5,851 nucleotides of DNA from Archaeoglobales archaeon (GCA_003662985.1 QMZD01000126.1:1-5851), one strand, 5' to 3'. Numbered from the stretch's first letter, positions 1 through 5,851 are shown. The notes: generated by a model from the letters alone, not told the origin. Program-made: numbers and translations.

Positions 1-1397
1 ATTCTCAAGTTTTCGGGTACTGTCGCTTCACTCTTTTTGTTCGAAGCCCACAGCAGCAGGGAAATGAAAAGCAGCCTCTCATCATCTCCAACTCCATTCT
101 CAGTAAAGTTAGCTATCCATGCAGCTCTGGAAAACGTGGCGTTTAAAATCACAGCCGGCGTAGGGTGGTCTTGGTTTTCCCATCTTACGTCTTGATTGCC
201 TCGAATCAATATCCTGTTTACATCTCTATCTATCGGATAGAGAAACTCGTATGATGCCCATGCAGCTTGCTGCCAGCCCGGTGGAGACGGCTCCCCAGGT
301 GGTAGGCCCTTGCCTTCACGCCCAGGCGGCAACGAACCGCTACCGTAGTCAACTTTTATGAAATCGTGGAATGTATACCCAGGCTTAAAAGACACTCCTA
401 TCCTGCGCGGCTCGACGTACCTCAATGAAAAGTTGAAAATCATGTCGCTATAGTTTACAGAGAAATCATCATTCACTAAAATTACTATATCAGCGCTTTG
501 ATTGGCATCCGTATCAAAGTATACGGAGGAAAAATCACATATCCAAAACGTGTAGTTTTCTGGCATATCAGTCGTTGTGTTGACGCGGAGCTTGAAAACA
601 CCTCTAGCGATGTCCGAGCATACTGGTGGGGTCGATTCTAATACCGGATCAATTTTTACATTCCTGGAGGGAAACGCTTGCAGCATGATTGGAACATGAT
701 GGAAATATTTGTATGGATGAAAGATTATGTCATCCACACCATCCGGCTTTCTACCAAATTCGTCATAAGCTATTAATTCGTTTGGAAAACCACCCGTCCA
801 GTTTAAGCCGAATATCTCTTTCTGCACATCGTCTATCTGCTCTTCGGTTAAGTCGGCAACTTCGACTATACCGTTGTCTTTTTTAAGATGCTCTCTCAGC
901 AAGCTCAAATACTTCGGGTCCGTAAGCTCTTTGTAACCGATTATCACAAGAACATCAGGCCCCTTATCCTTACCGCATGGATTTATCCTTTCTAGGTCGG
1001 TAGGACAGATGGTAAAAGTGATATCCCTCCCATTCAACTTTATTCCACTTAACCAGCTGCGCAGATAGTCCAACTCTTCATCCGTACAGTTGCAAGAAAC
1101 TTTTATATCACTCTTTATAGCACCCTTGATCTCAGGCCATACTATAAGGCTAGTCTCTGGAAATGCTTTTGCTAAAAATTCGTTCAGACTACTTCGATCA
1201 AAGGAATAGTTGTAGAGCTTTTCCAATCTGTCGATCGTGAGTACTATGTCCCTGCCTTTCAATAGTAACAAAGCATCACTCCATCTTGATCTGTAAGAAA
1301 ATCCAGGAAAGAAGATGTTGAAAGCGGCGAAGAGTATGAGTGCAACGATTATGAGCTCCATCATAGAAACAAAACCCTTCCCTCTTACGTATACCAT
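1..1397 (-). CDS. Large surface protein with prepilin-like N-terminal anchor and probable GATase1/ThuA-like domain (C-terminus outside window)
   Basis: The frame opens at the ATG at 1395-1397 and stays open to the left edge, giving 465 residues with no stop. The start is supported by GGTGAT just upstream, overlapping the stop of the preceding gene. Residues 1-8 are short and basic (VRGKG), followed by FVSMMEL and one hydrophobic helix to about residue 30; this looks like an archaeal prepilin-type signal or N-anchor, with the rest outside the cell. About ten N-glycosylation sequons (for example NCT 103, NWT 199, NYT 281, NFT 430) and six cysteines (102, 104, 131, 141, 260, 287) fit an extracellular protein. 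Residues 148-200 (DVLVIIGYKELTD, then an LLREHLKKDNGIVEV helix-strand) and 414-455 (PAVILNATF, ending in LLLWAS) resemble the start and end of class I glutamine-amidotransferase-like folds, with about 200 residues inserted between. That fold call is inference; no catalytic cysteine is evident at the usual position, so a binding or structural role is likelier. Its place after a prepilin gene in a pilus operon suggests an exported minor subunit or adhesin. Confidence 0.82.
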   Translation of the reverse strand, partial: MVYVRGKGFVSMMELIIVALILFAAFNIFFPGFSYRSRWSDALLLLKGRDIVLTIDRLEKLYNYSFDRSSLNEFLAKAFPETSLIVWPEIKGAIKSDIKVSCNCTDEELDYLRSWLSGIKLNGRDITFTICPTDLERINPCGKDKGPDVLVIIGYKELTDPKYLSLLREHLKKDNGIVEVADLTEEQIDDVQKEIFGLNWTGGFPNELIAYDEFGRKPDGVDDIIFHPYKYFHHVPIMLQAFPSRNVKIDPVLESTPPVCSDIARGVFKLRVNTTTDMPENYTFWICDFSSVYFDTDANQSADIVILVNDDFSVNYSDMIFNFSLRYVEPRRIGVSFKPGYTFHDFIKVDYGSGSLPPGREGKGLPPGEPSPPGWQQAAWASYEFLYPIDRDVNRILIRGNQDVRWENQDHPTPAVILNATFSRAAWIANFTENGVGDDERLLFISLLLWASNKKSEATVPENLR

Positions 1398-1399
1398 AT

Positions 1400-1405
1400 A
1401 TCACC
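1400..1405 (-). promoter_or_regulatory. Shine-Dalgarno site overlapping the upstream stop codon
   Basis: GGTGAT on the minus strand lies two bases before the ATG at 1395-1397 and contains the TGA stop of the preceding gene. It supports that start and implies coupled translation. The spacing is shorter than usual (three bases if only GGTGA pairs). Confidence 0.55.
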
Positions 1406-1913
1406 ACATCTGAACAATCAACTCACCGAAATCGCCAGAATCGAAAGCAACAAGCCTTGATATAGTTGCATTAATCTCTTTAGCTGTTACGTCTTGCGGA
1501 TAACAGTTTATCAACACCGCGTCATCTGTTTTGTTTATCATAATTATGTAGAACTGATAATCCGTTCCTATCCATTTCGCCACATCATCGTACCTGCCCT
1601 GAACTTCGCATATCTGATTGAACATACGGATTTTATCGCTCGAGAGTAAGTTTGTTCTGTTCTCTCTTTTGCTGTTTAAGCCAATCCTTCTGATCGCGCT
1701 GGGAAAGTTTTCCCAGTCTGCTGGCTCTCCAGGATCGTTGATGAGAAGCTCGGATACTTGATAAACTTCAGACCTTACGTTCTCATTTCTCAATTCTCTC
1801 AGATAAACAGGAGCGATCCTTATTAATTCAAGGCCGAGGTAAAGCGAAAACATGATAAAAAGGACTATAGCGATCATATATTCCAGGCTCAACTGTCCTT
1901 TTACTTTAATCAT
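1401..1913 (-). CDS. Class III signal peptide (prepilin-like) protein
   Basis: A 170-residue protein starting MIKVKG and followed by QLSLEYMIAIVLFIMF. This is the archaeal class III prepilin signal: a basic leader, a predicted cut after Gly6 by an EppA/PibD-type peptidase, Ser at +3, Glu at +5, then a hydrophobic helix to about residue 34. After cleavage the helix would pack into a filament core or anchor the protein. The soluble part holds LLINDPGEPADWE and IGL (about residues 56-79), a pattern I recognise from other archaeal class III signal proteins, two cysteines (102 and 137), and sequons NRT, NKT and NAT. I prefer the ATG at 1911-1913 over an in-frame GTG at 1920-1922 because GGTGA sits five bases before the ATG and the GTG lies inside that ribosome site; the longer form would be 173 residues. 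It sits 18 bases after the second platform gene and 3 bases before the large surface-protein gene. At about 164 mature residues it could be a minor or major pilin; which one cannot be told here. Confidence 0.87.
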   Translation of the reverse strand: MIKVKGQLSLEYMIAIVLFIMFSLYLGLELIRIAPVYLRELRNENVRSEVYQVSELLINDPGEPADWENFPSAIRRIGLNSKRENRTNLLSSDKIRMFNQICEVQGRYDDVAKWIGTDYQFYIIMINKTDDAVLINCYPQDVTAKEINATISRLVAFDSGDFGELIVQMW

Positions 1914-1918
1914 TCGTC

Positions 1919-1923
1919 TCACC
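1919..1923 (-). promoter_or_regulatory. Shine-Dalgarno site deciding the prepilin start
   Basis: GGTGA on the minus strand is five bases upstream of the ATG at 1911-1913. The alternative GTG start at 1920-1922 is part of this motif and has no such site of its own, so the ATG is preferred. Confidence 0.6.
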
Positions 1924-1931
1924 AGGATTAC

Positions 1932-2870
1932 CTACATCCCTAAAAAACCCAGTTTTATTAGAATTGTAAACGCACCGAATGTTATACCAGAAAGTATGAT
2001 ACTATGCTTCAAGCCTGCTAGGATGGAATTTTCACTTATCTGCCCTGCTACTAAACCAGAAAAAATAGACTGTACAAGGCTCATGTAAAAAAACAGAGCA
2101 GTATAATAAGCCGTCATAGTCTCAGCTTTGATAGAAAACAAATACTTCGATGTTAGTGAAAATAGGTCGCACACGAGACAGCCGAAACCACCACAAGAAT
2201 CGCAGGGATTCGTGAGTCCCATAACTTCTCCTCCACCCCCTTCAGCGGCAACAGTGAATATCGGTGTCATTAAGTTGTTTATTGCTGCAACGATTACTAT
2301 AAAGATCAACGATATCGCATACATCAGAATCACGTATTGACTTAGAAGGCTTCGTCTCTCTTTGTTTGAATCTTCTAGTATGTTTGAATTTTCAACAATC
2401 CTTTCGAGTGTTGATATTTCATTACCACCTGACAAATGCGCTTCTCTTATAATCTTTACAGCGGTGTAAAGCCGTTTGCTCCTCTTTATCCTAGTCGCAA
2501 ACTGATCTAGTACTTTATCTAGGGGTACTCCCCAACTGAGTTGATTGGCCATCTTTTTAACTTCATCTGAGAGCCTGCCATAATCTAATTTGCTGCTGAT
2601 GATTATGGCTTTGTGGAATGGCATCCCAGCACGGAGAGATTCGATTATGTCTCTAAGTAGCAGCGGGAATTTACTCTCCATCTCTTTGAACCCTCTGTAT
2701 TCGCTATACCTTATCAGGTATTGTGGAGTAGCAAGTATGAAAACCGCAAGTATGATGGAATTACCTATAACCCCAATATCACGGCTGGTAAAACCGATTA
2801 GGACTAGAGCTACGGCTACGAATGAAGAGATTAAAAGTATCTTTATTCTATTCGAAATTTTAAATTTCAT
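1932..2870 (-). CDS. TadC/GspF-type pilus assembly platform membrane protein (second copy), with four-cysteine loop
   Basis: A 312-residue polytopic membrane protein of the type II secretion F (GspF/TadC/FlaJ) family, which forms the inner-membrane platform contacting the assembly ATPase. Hydrophobic segments lie at about 9-28, 32-52, 177-200, 253-275 and 288-309. The cytoplasmic domain between segments 2 and 3 carries the family pattern: FPLLLRDIIESLRAGMPFHKAI (66-90, split here at LR/AG), SWGVPLDKVL (112-121) and the REAHLSGG turn (142-149). The C-terminal GLVAGQISENSILAGLKHS region resembles the end of archaeal FlaJ/TadC proteins. The loop at about 201-252, predicted outside the membrane, is glycine-rich and holds C223, C226, C231 and C234 (CDSCGGFGCLVC), which is unexpected for a pilus platform. 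The ATG lies two bases after the TAA of the first platform gene, with GGAG at 2876-2879 five bases before it. Together with its 290-residue partner it is about as long as one full FlaJ protein, as in Tad systems with TadB/TadC pairs. Confidence 0.9.
   Translation of the reverse strand: MKFKISNRIKILLISSFVAVALVLIGFTSRDIGVIGNSIILAVFILATPQYLIRYSEYRGFKEMESKFPLLLRDIIESLRAGMPFHKAIIISSKLDYGRLSDEVKKMANQLSWGVPLDKVLDQFATRIKRSKRLYTAVKIIREAHLSGGNEISTLERIVENSNILEDSNKERRSLLSQYVILMYAISLIFIVIVAAINNLMTPIFTVAAEGGGGEVMGLTNPCDSCGGFGCLVCDLFSLTSKYLFSIKAETMTAYYTALFFYMSLVQSIFSGLVAGQISENSILAGLKHSIILSGITFGAFTILIKLGFLGM
2169..2204 (-). other. CxxC-x4-CxxC motif in the platform protein loop
   Basis: These codons give residues 223-234 of the second TadC-like protein, CDSCGGFGCLVC. 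Two CxxC pairs separated by four residues could bind a metal as a small knuckle or form two disulfides. The flanks are glycine-rich (AEGGGGEVMG before it), suggesting an exposed loop. The motif is directly visible; its role is inference. Confidence 0.6.
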
Positions 2871-2872
2871 TC

Positions 2873-3745
2873 TTACTCCTCACTCGGTGTTATAGATTTT
2901 ACCAAAAATATGAAGAGAATCGAAACCATCGGTAAAAATATAAATATCAAGAAGAATTGGAGTAGGATAATATTGCTTGCCCCACCAGCTAGACCAGACA
3001 TTATAGCTGTCAATATCGTGAAGAATATTGCACCGAGGATTATAGTTGTGAGATAGACTTCTATGTATACAGTTAGCTGATGAGAGAATTCGAACAACTT
3101 TCTCCTGTAATCCTCCATCAAACTCCTTGATTTTTCTTTCAGGTACACACTCTCATCTCCACCAGCTTGCATAGTCGAAAGCAGCCCCCAGAGGAGTTCT
3201 TTAAAATCCTTAGAGGCCGTTCTCTCTATAGCCCTCTCCATAGCGGTATTGATGTCTATGCCAAAAGTCTGTACATCATTCGTTATGTTATTTATCTCAT
3301 TCGTTATCTCCCCGTATTCGCTGAATTTTGAGAAGATTTCAAATGTCTTATGCAGCGGCAGTCCAGTGCTTGCGACCGTTGAGAGATAAAGTGCAGCAAA
3401 GGGCAGTGAATTATCCACTTCCTTCGCCCTTTGTTTGAGGATTAATTGGGGGTAGTATACTATGATAAAAAAAGCCACTATGGATAAAAAAACAGAGAGG
3501 GTGAAGGAGGACATAAAACTGAAGAGGAAACCAAACCCTTTGATTAATCCAAAAAGAAAGGATGTTATTGGTAGGAGGATTAAGAAGATTAAGAGACTAG
3601 TCATCAACGCCATCGATAGGTACTCTTGAATCGATATCCTCATCCTTGCTCTTCTCAGGTTCAGCTTGAGCTCTGTGAAATAGGGTACAAACTTTTCTAC
3701 TAAATCCCCGAATATCCTAAAAGAAAAAGTTGCATAAAACCCCAT
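2873..3745 (-). CDS. TadB/TadC/GspF-type pilus assembly platform membrane protein (first copy)
   Basis: A 290-residue integral membrane protein of the type II secretion F family. Predicted membrane segments are at about 43-67, 72-98, 226-250 and 259-283. The cytoplasmic domain between segments 2 and 3 has family features: SLPFAALYLSTVASTGLPLH (113-132), FGIDINTAMERA (161-172), and FKELLWGLLSTMQAGGD (181-197), ending in a run of charged helix before segment 3. In this family the cytoplasmic domain docks on the hexameric ATPase and passes on its motion for extraction or polymerisation of pilins. The ATG directly follows the TAG of the ATPase gene with no spacer, and GGTGAT at 3749-3754, inside the ATPase 3' end, is its ribosome site; translation of the two is therefore likely coupled. 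The N-terminal 40 residues are amphipathic and basic (ELKLNLRRARMRIS), as in archaeal members. The split into two genes with the downstream 312-residue protein resembles Tad systems more than the single long FlaJ of archaella. Confidence 0.9.
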   Translation of the reverse strand: MGFYATFSFRIFGDLVEKFVPYFTELKLNLRRARMRISIQEYLSMALMTSLLIFLILLPITSFLFGLIKGFGFLFSFMSSFTLSVFLSIVAFFIIVYYPQLILKQRAKEVDNSLPFAALYLSTVASTGLPLHKTFEIFSKFSEYGEITNEINNITNDVQTFGIDINTAMERAIERTASKDFKELLWGLLSTMQAGGDESVYLKEKSRSLMEDYRRKLFEFSHQLTVYIEVYLTTIILGAIFFTILTAIMSGLAGGASNIILLQFFLIFIFLPMVSILFIFLVKSITPSEE

Positions 3746-5533
3746 CTAATCACCCATCATCGTTGAAAGAGTACCGTCGGGGTCTGTATAATAAGCGTTG
3801 AAGACTCTGTGTACGTCTCTATAGTCGAGAATGTTATTCTCTTTTAACCACGCTAAAACAATCATCCTTCTCTTAAGTTCTTCCTTAATCTCCCTTTCTG
3901 TCAGACCGCTCCTATCGGCTATCTTTTTCAGCATCACGCTCTTCCCCACATTTTCAAACGTATCATTCATAGAATTCCATTTGAACACTGTGTTGACTAC
4001 GGGCCTGTGCATCCCTGGGTCAAACCTAACCATCTCTATGACCTCATTCATCCTCCTCACGAATTTGTCTTTGTATTTCATCCTTTGGAGGAAGACGATA
4101 AGGTCTAGGCTTCCGATCAAACCGGGCGGCAAATCTATTGGTGGTGATGTAAGCCTGTCCATCAGCTTTGTTATATTCTCTGCATGGATCGTTGCTAGCG
4201 AGGGATGACCTGTTGCCATCTGTTGGAAGAGTATATAAGCCTCTTTCCCCCTCACCTCGCCGACTATTATATAATCGGGTCTTTGCCTAAAGCTGCTTTT
4301 TAGCAAATCGAATAAGTCCACCTCTTTAATCCCCTCACCAGCTATGGAAGTCCTTGCAACAGTTGGAACCCAATGTGGATGTGGAAGCCTTAACTCGGCC
4401 GTATCCTCGATGGAGACTATCTTTTTATCCGGTTTTATGAATAGCGACAACACGTTTAGGAGCGTGGTCTTTCCTGAAGCCGTTCCACCACAAACGAGCA
4501 CACTACAGCCGTAGTCGACCACAAACCATAAGTATGCTAAGCTTCTGACGTCCAAAGTTCCATAGTTCAGCAGATGCGTCGGCGTCAAGGGGTTCTTAGT
4601 AAACTTTCTTATCGTGAAGTTGCTACCACGTCTGGCTATGTCCGTGGCTAACGTAGCCTGCAGTCTGCTTCCGTCTGGTAAAGCACCGTCGAGGAGTGGA
4701 GAAGCAACGGAAATCGATTTGCCGCAAAGCTGTGCCATCCTTATGATGAATGAATCAAGTTCGTTCCCATCTTCAAAGACAACATTCGTCATAACAGAAC
4801 CTATCTTCGGGTCTCTGTGGAATACGAATATTGGTATACCGACGCCGTCGCAGCTAATATCTTCTATCTGATCGTCTTGCATCAAAGGTTCTATCTTGCC
4901 AAGTCCGATAAAGTCCCTTTCGATGTAGTACCGTAGAACATCCTTTTCGCTTTTTGTGATCTCAAAACCAAAATATTCCAACAGCTCTGTTATTTGTTTG
5001 TTCAAGTATTCTTTTGCCTCAAATTTTTTCAACTTCGAAAAATCTATATCCAATCGCTCTTCTAAAAGCTCCTTTATCCTTTTTAACATCTTCTCAAGTT
5101 TAGGGGATAGCTTTGGTTCGACAACCATGTATATGTATCTTTTAGACGTGTCATCCCATTTGATGTTGGCATAAGCAAAAACAGACTCGTCCTTTCTTGG
5201 TTTAGACGGTATGAGCGAGTACTTAAGCTGAGTAAATTTTTCCGCCCCTCCAATGCCGACTCCGACTGCACCAACTCCAGCTGTGCTAACCCAGACTTTA
5301 CCAACTCCGACTGCACCAACCCCACCTGCGCTGATTTTTACCTTTGCCTCTCCTAAGCTTGGAATCTCGAACTTTTCCACTACTTTTACAACTTCCCCCT
5401 TTTCTGCCTTTCCTGCCGCACCCGCAGCTGCACGCACTCGTCTGTGCTCAACGTATTTAACAGGCTTCTTAACGGTCGTCTTGATTTTATACCCTTTTAT
5501 TAGTTTGCGTGCAACTATTCTAGCAACGTTCAT
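3746..5533 (-). CDS. Type II/IV secretion system (TadA/VirB11/FlaI-family) assembly ATPase
   Basis: A 595-residue cytoplasmic ATPase expected to form a hexamer powering pilus assembly or secretion. Motifs run in order: YMVVEPKLSP (135-144) and an archaeal N-terminal domain to about 275; the SPLLDGALPDGSRLQAT linker (278-294); RKFTKNPLTP (309-318); Walker A GGTASGKTT (349-357, K355); the Asp box VSIEDTAELRLP (373-384, E376/D377); Walker B YIIVGEVRG (421-429, E426); and the His box GHPSLATIHAEN (442-453). All key residues are present. The C-terminal segment (LTEREIKEEL, then NNILDYRDVHRVFNAYYTDP) is typical of archaeal members. Residues 1-100 are an unusual extension: basic, Ala-rich, then a duplicated GVGAVGVG stretch (see repeat). 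That makes it longer than bacterial TadA/CpaF proteins. The start is chosen for the ATG at 5531-5533 with GGTG at 5539-5542, five bases upstream. Two platform genes follow immediately. Lack of FlaH or archaellin genes nearby argues against an archaellum motor, though FlaI is a close relative. Confidence 0.95.
   Translation of the reverse strand: MNVARIVARKLIKGYKIKTTVKKPVKYVEHRRVRAAAGAAGKAEKGEVVKVVEKFEIPSLGEAKVKISAGGVGAVGVGKVWVSTAGVGAVGVGIGGAEKFTQLKYSLIPSKPRKDESVFAYANIKWDDTSKRYIYMVVEPKLSPKLEKMLKRIKELLEERLDIDFSKLKKFEAKEYLNKQITELLEYFGFEITKSEKDVLRYYIERDFIGLGKIEPLMQDDQIEDISCDGVGIPIFVFHRDPKIGSVMTNVVFEDGNELDSFIIRMAQLCGKSISVASPLLDGALPDGSRLQATLATDIARRGSNFTIRKFTKNPLTPTHLLNYGTLDVRSLAYLWFVVDYGCSVLVCGGTASGKTTLLNVLSLFIKPDKKIVSIEDTAELRLPHPHWVPTVARTSIAGEGIKEVDLFDLLKSSFRQRPDYIIVGEVRGKEAYILFQQMATGHPSLATIHAENITKLMDRLTSPPIDLPPGLIGSLDLIVFLQRMKYKDKFVRRMNEVIEMVRFDPGMHRPVVNTVFKWNSMNDTFENVGKSVMLKKIADRSGLTEREIKEELKRRMIVLAWLKENNILDYRDVHRVFNAYYTDPDGTLSTMMGD
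4463..4489 (-). other. Walker A (P-loop) of the assembly ATPase
   Basis: These codons translate to GGTASGKTT, residues 349-357, matching GxxxxGK[ST]. It is the nucleotide-binding loop that anchors the family call. Confidence 0.95.
5256..5332 (-). repeat. Imperfect 45-base direct repeat coding for a Gly/Val/Ala duplication
   Basis: Two 32-base units at 5256-5287 and 5301-5332 match at 28 of 32 positions by direct comparison. The period is 45 bases, so the frame is kept. In protein terms they give SAGGVGAVGVGKVWV followed by STAGVGAVGVGIGGA, within residues 68-97 of the ATPase. The in-frame period and synonymous-type differences suggest a duplication within the coding sequence. Confidence 0.8.
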
Positions 5534-5570
5534 TCAAACACCCGATTCGATGCCAAATTTTAGCCGAAAA

Positions 5571-5851
5571 CTACCCAATCTCTAATTTATTTTGGGTTCT
5601 GTCATATGTTAAAGTTAATGGTGTCAGCGAAGTCGTTTCACCGGAACAATCAAAAGTCTCGTTTAGGTTGTGAATAGACGTTGTGGCGTTCGCGATCCCT
5701 TGTCTAGTTGATATCCTAAGCCCAAAATCTCCCATCTCCATATGGACAACATAATCGGCTGGTGTGTATTCAATCTTCGAATTAAACTCCACGTAGTCGC
5801 ATCTTTTACAGCTGATAGCACTTAGAGCGATCGAAGATAGATAGCTATTTA
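5571..5851 (-). CDS. C-terminal fragment of a probable secreted/pilin-like protein (N-terminus outside window)
   Basis: The minus-strand frame ending in TAG at 5571-5573 is open to the right edge, giving 92 residues plus stop. A GTG at 5790-5792 could be read as a start, but it has no ribosome site and the frame continues upstream without a stop, so the gene almost certainly begins beyond 5851. The visible part starts NSYLSSIALSAISCKRCDYV, contains YTPADYVVHMEMGDFGLRIS (residues 28-47), sequons NAT (54) and NET (63), cysteines at 14, 17 and 68, and ends TQNKLEIG. Alternating beta-strand character with Thr/Asn/Ser-rich turns fits the C-terminal domain of an archaeal pilin-like or other exported protein. 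No signal peptide can be seen because the N-terminus is missing. It precedes the ATPase gene by 37 bases on the same strand and is probably the preceding gene of the same operon. I do not recognise a specific family. Confidence 0.7.
   Translation of the reverse strand, partial: NSYLSSIALSAISCKRCDYVEFNSKIEYTPADYVVHMEMGDFGLRISTRQGIANATTSIHNLNETFDCSGETTSLTPLTLTYDRTQNKLEIG

Noticed and set aside
689..886. Plus-strand 65-residue frame opposite the large surface protein
   Set aside because: The minus-strand frame is open across the whole region with coherent protein features; this frame has none.
3831..4208. Plus-strand 125-residue hydrophobic frame opposite the ATPase C-terminus
   Set aside because: Antisense shadow of a conserved coding region; the hydrophobic look comes from reading charged helix codons on the other strand.
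5083..5325. Minus-strand 80-residue frame inside the ATPase N-terminal region
   Set aside because: It is an out-of-frame reading of the same repeat-bearing stretch (LVQSELVKSGLAQLELVQSE); the ATPase frame has family support on both sides.
5534..5570. Possible internal promoter (CTAAAATTT as an archaeal TATA-like box) in the 37-base gap before the ATPase
   Set aside because: The match is weak, there is no clear BRE, and it would start the transcript about at the ATG, while a GGTG ribosome site suggests a leadered message. Short AT-rich words are expected by chance here.
5253..5585. Plus-strand open frame of 110 residues rich in Pro/Thr (PTPTAPTP repeats)
   Set aside because: It is the antisense image of the Gly/Val/Ala repeat of the ATPase gene; it overlaps a well-supported gene and has no recognisable domain.
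5571..5792. A complete 73-residue gene starting at GTG 5792
   Set aside because: The frame stays open upstream to the edge and no ribosome site precedes the GTG, so it is better read as the C-terminal part of a longer gene.
1..5851. CRISPR arrays, tRNA or rRNA genes, insertion sequences
   Set aside because: I saw no regularly spaced repeats, no RNA gene signatures and no transposase or terminal inverted repeats; coding sequence fills nearly all of the window.

Overview
The window carries one continuous minus-strand gene cluster from end to end. It encodes an archaeal type IV pilus-like (Tad/archaellum-related) surface-appendage or secretion machine. An archaeal source is supported by three things: a class III prepilin signal (KGQLSLEY) typical of archaeal pilin-like proteins; a secretion ATPase with the archaeal N- and C-terminal flanks; and start sites preceded mostly by GGTGA-type Shine-Dalgarno sequences, matching the UCACC-ended 16S tail common in archaea. 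Frequent AGA/AGG and ATA codons and the tight gene packing would fit a thermophile, but nothing here fixes the lineage.

In transcription order (right to left) the layout is as follows. (1) 5851-5571 is the C-terminal part of a secreted or pilin-like protein whose start lies outside the window. (2) 5533-3746 is a 595-residue type II/IV secretion ATPase. (3) 3745-2873 is the first TadC/GspF-type membrane protein. (4) 2870-1932 is the second TadC/GspF-type membrane protein, which has a four-cysteine loop. (5) 1913-1401 is a small protein with a class III prepilin signal. (6) 1397-1 is a large protein with a prepilin-like membrane anchor and a probable glutamine-amidotransferase-like fold; it continues past the left edge. 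Gaps are 37, 0, 2, 18 and 3 bases, so the genes almost certainly form one operon with coupled translation. Neither the operon promoter nor its terminator is inside the window.

The ATPase would power assembly from the cytoplasm, and the two TadC-like proteins would form the membrane platform. Proteins 1, 5 and 6 would be exported subunits or surface proteins. No prepilin peptidase and no archaellum-specific gene (FlaH, FlaG/F, archaellin) is seen, so this is better called a pilus-like system than an archaellum. The most unusual points are: a CxxC-x4-CxxC motif in the predicted outside loop of the second platform protein; a Gly/Val/Ala repeat in the ATPase N-terminal extension; and the large glycosylation-site-rich surface protein joining a prepilin-type anchor to an amidotransferase-like domain.
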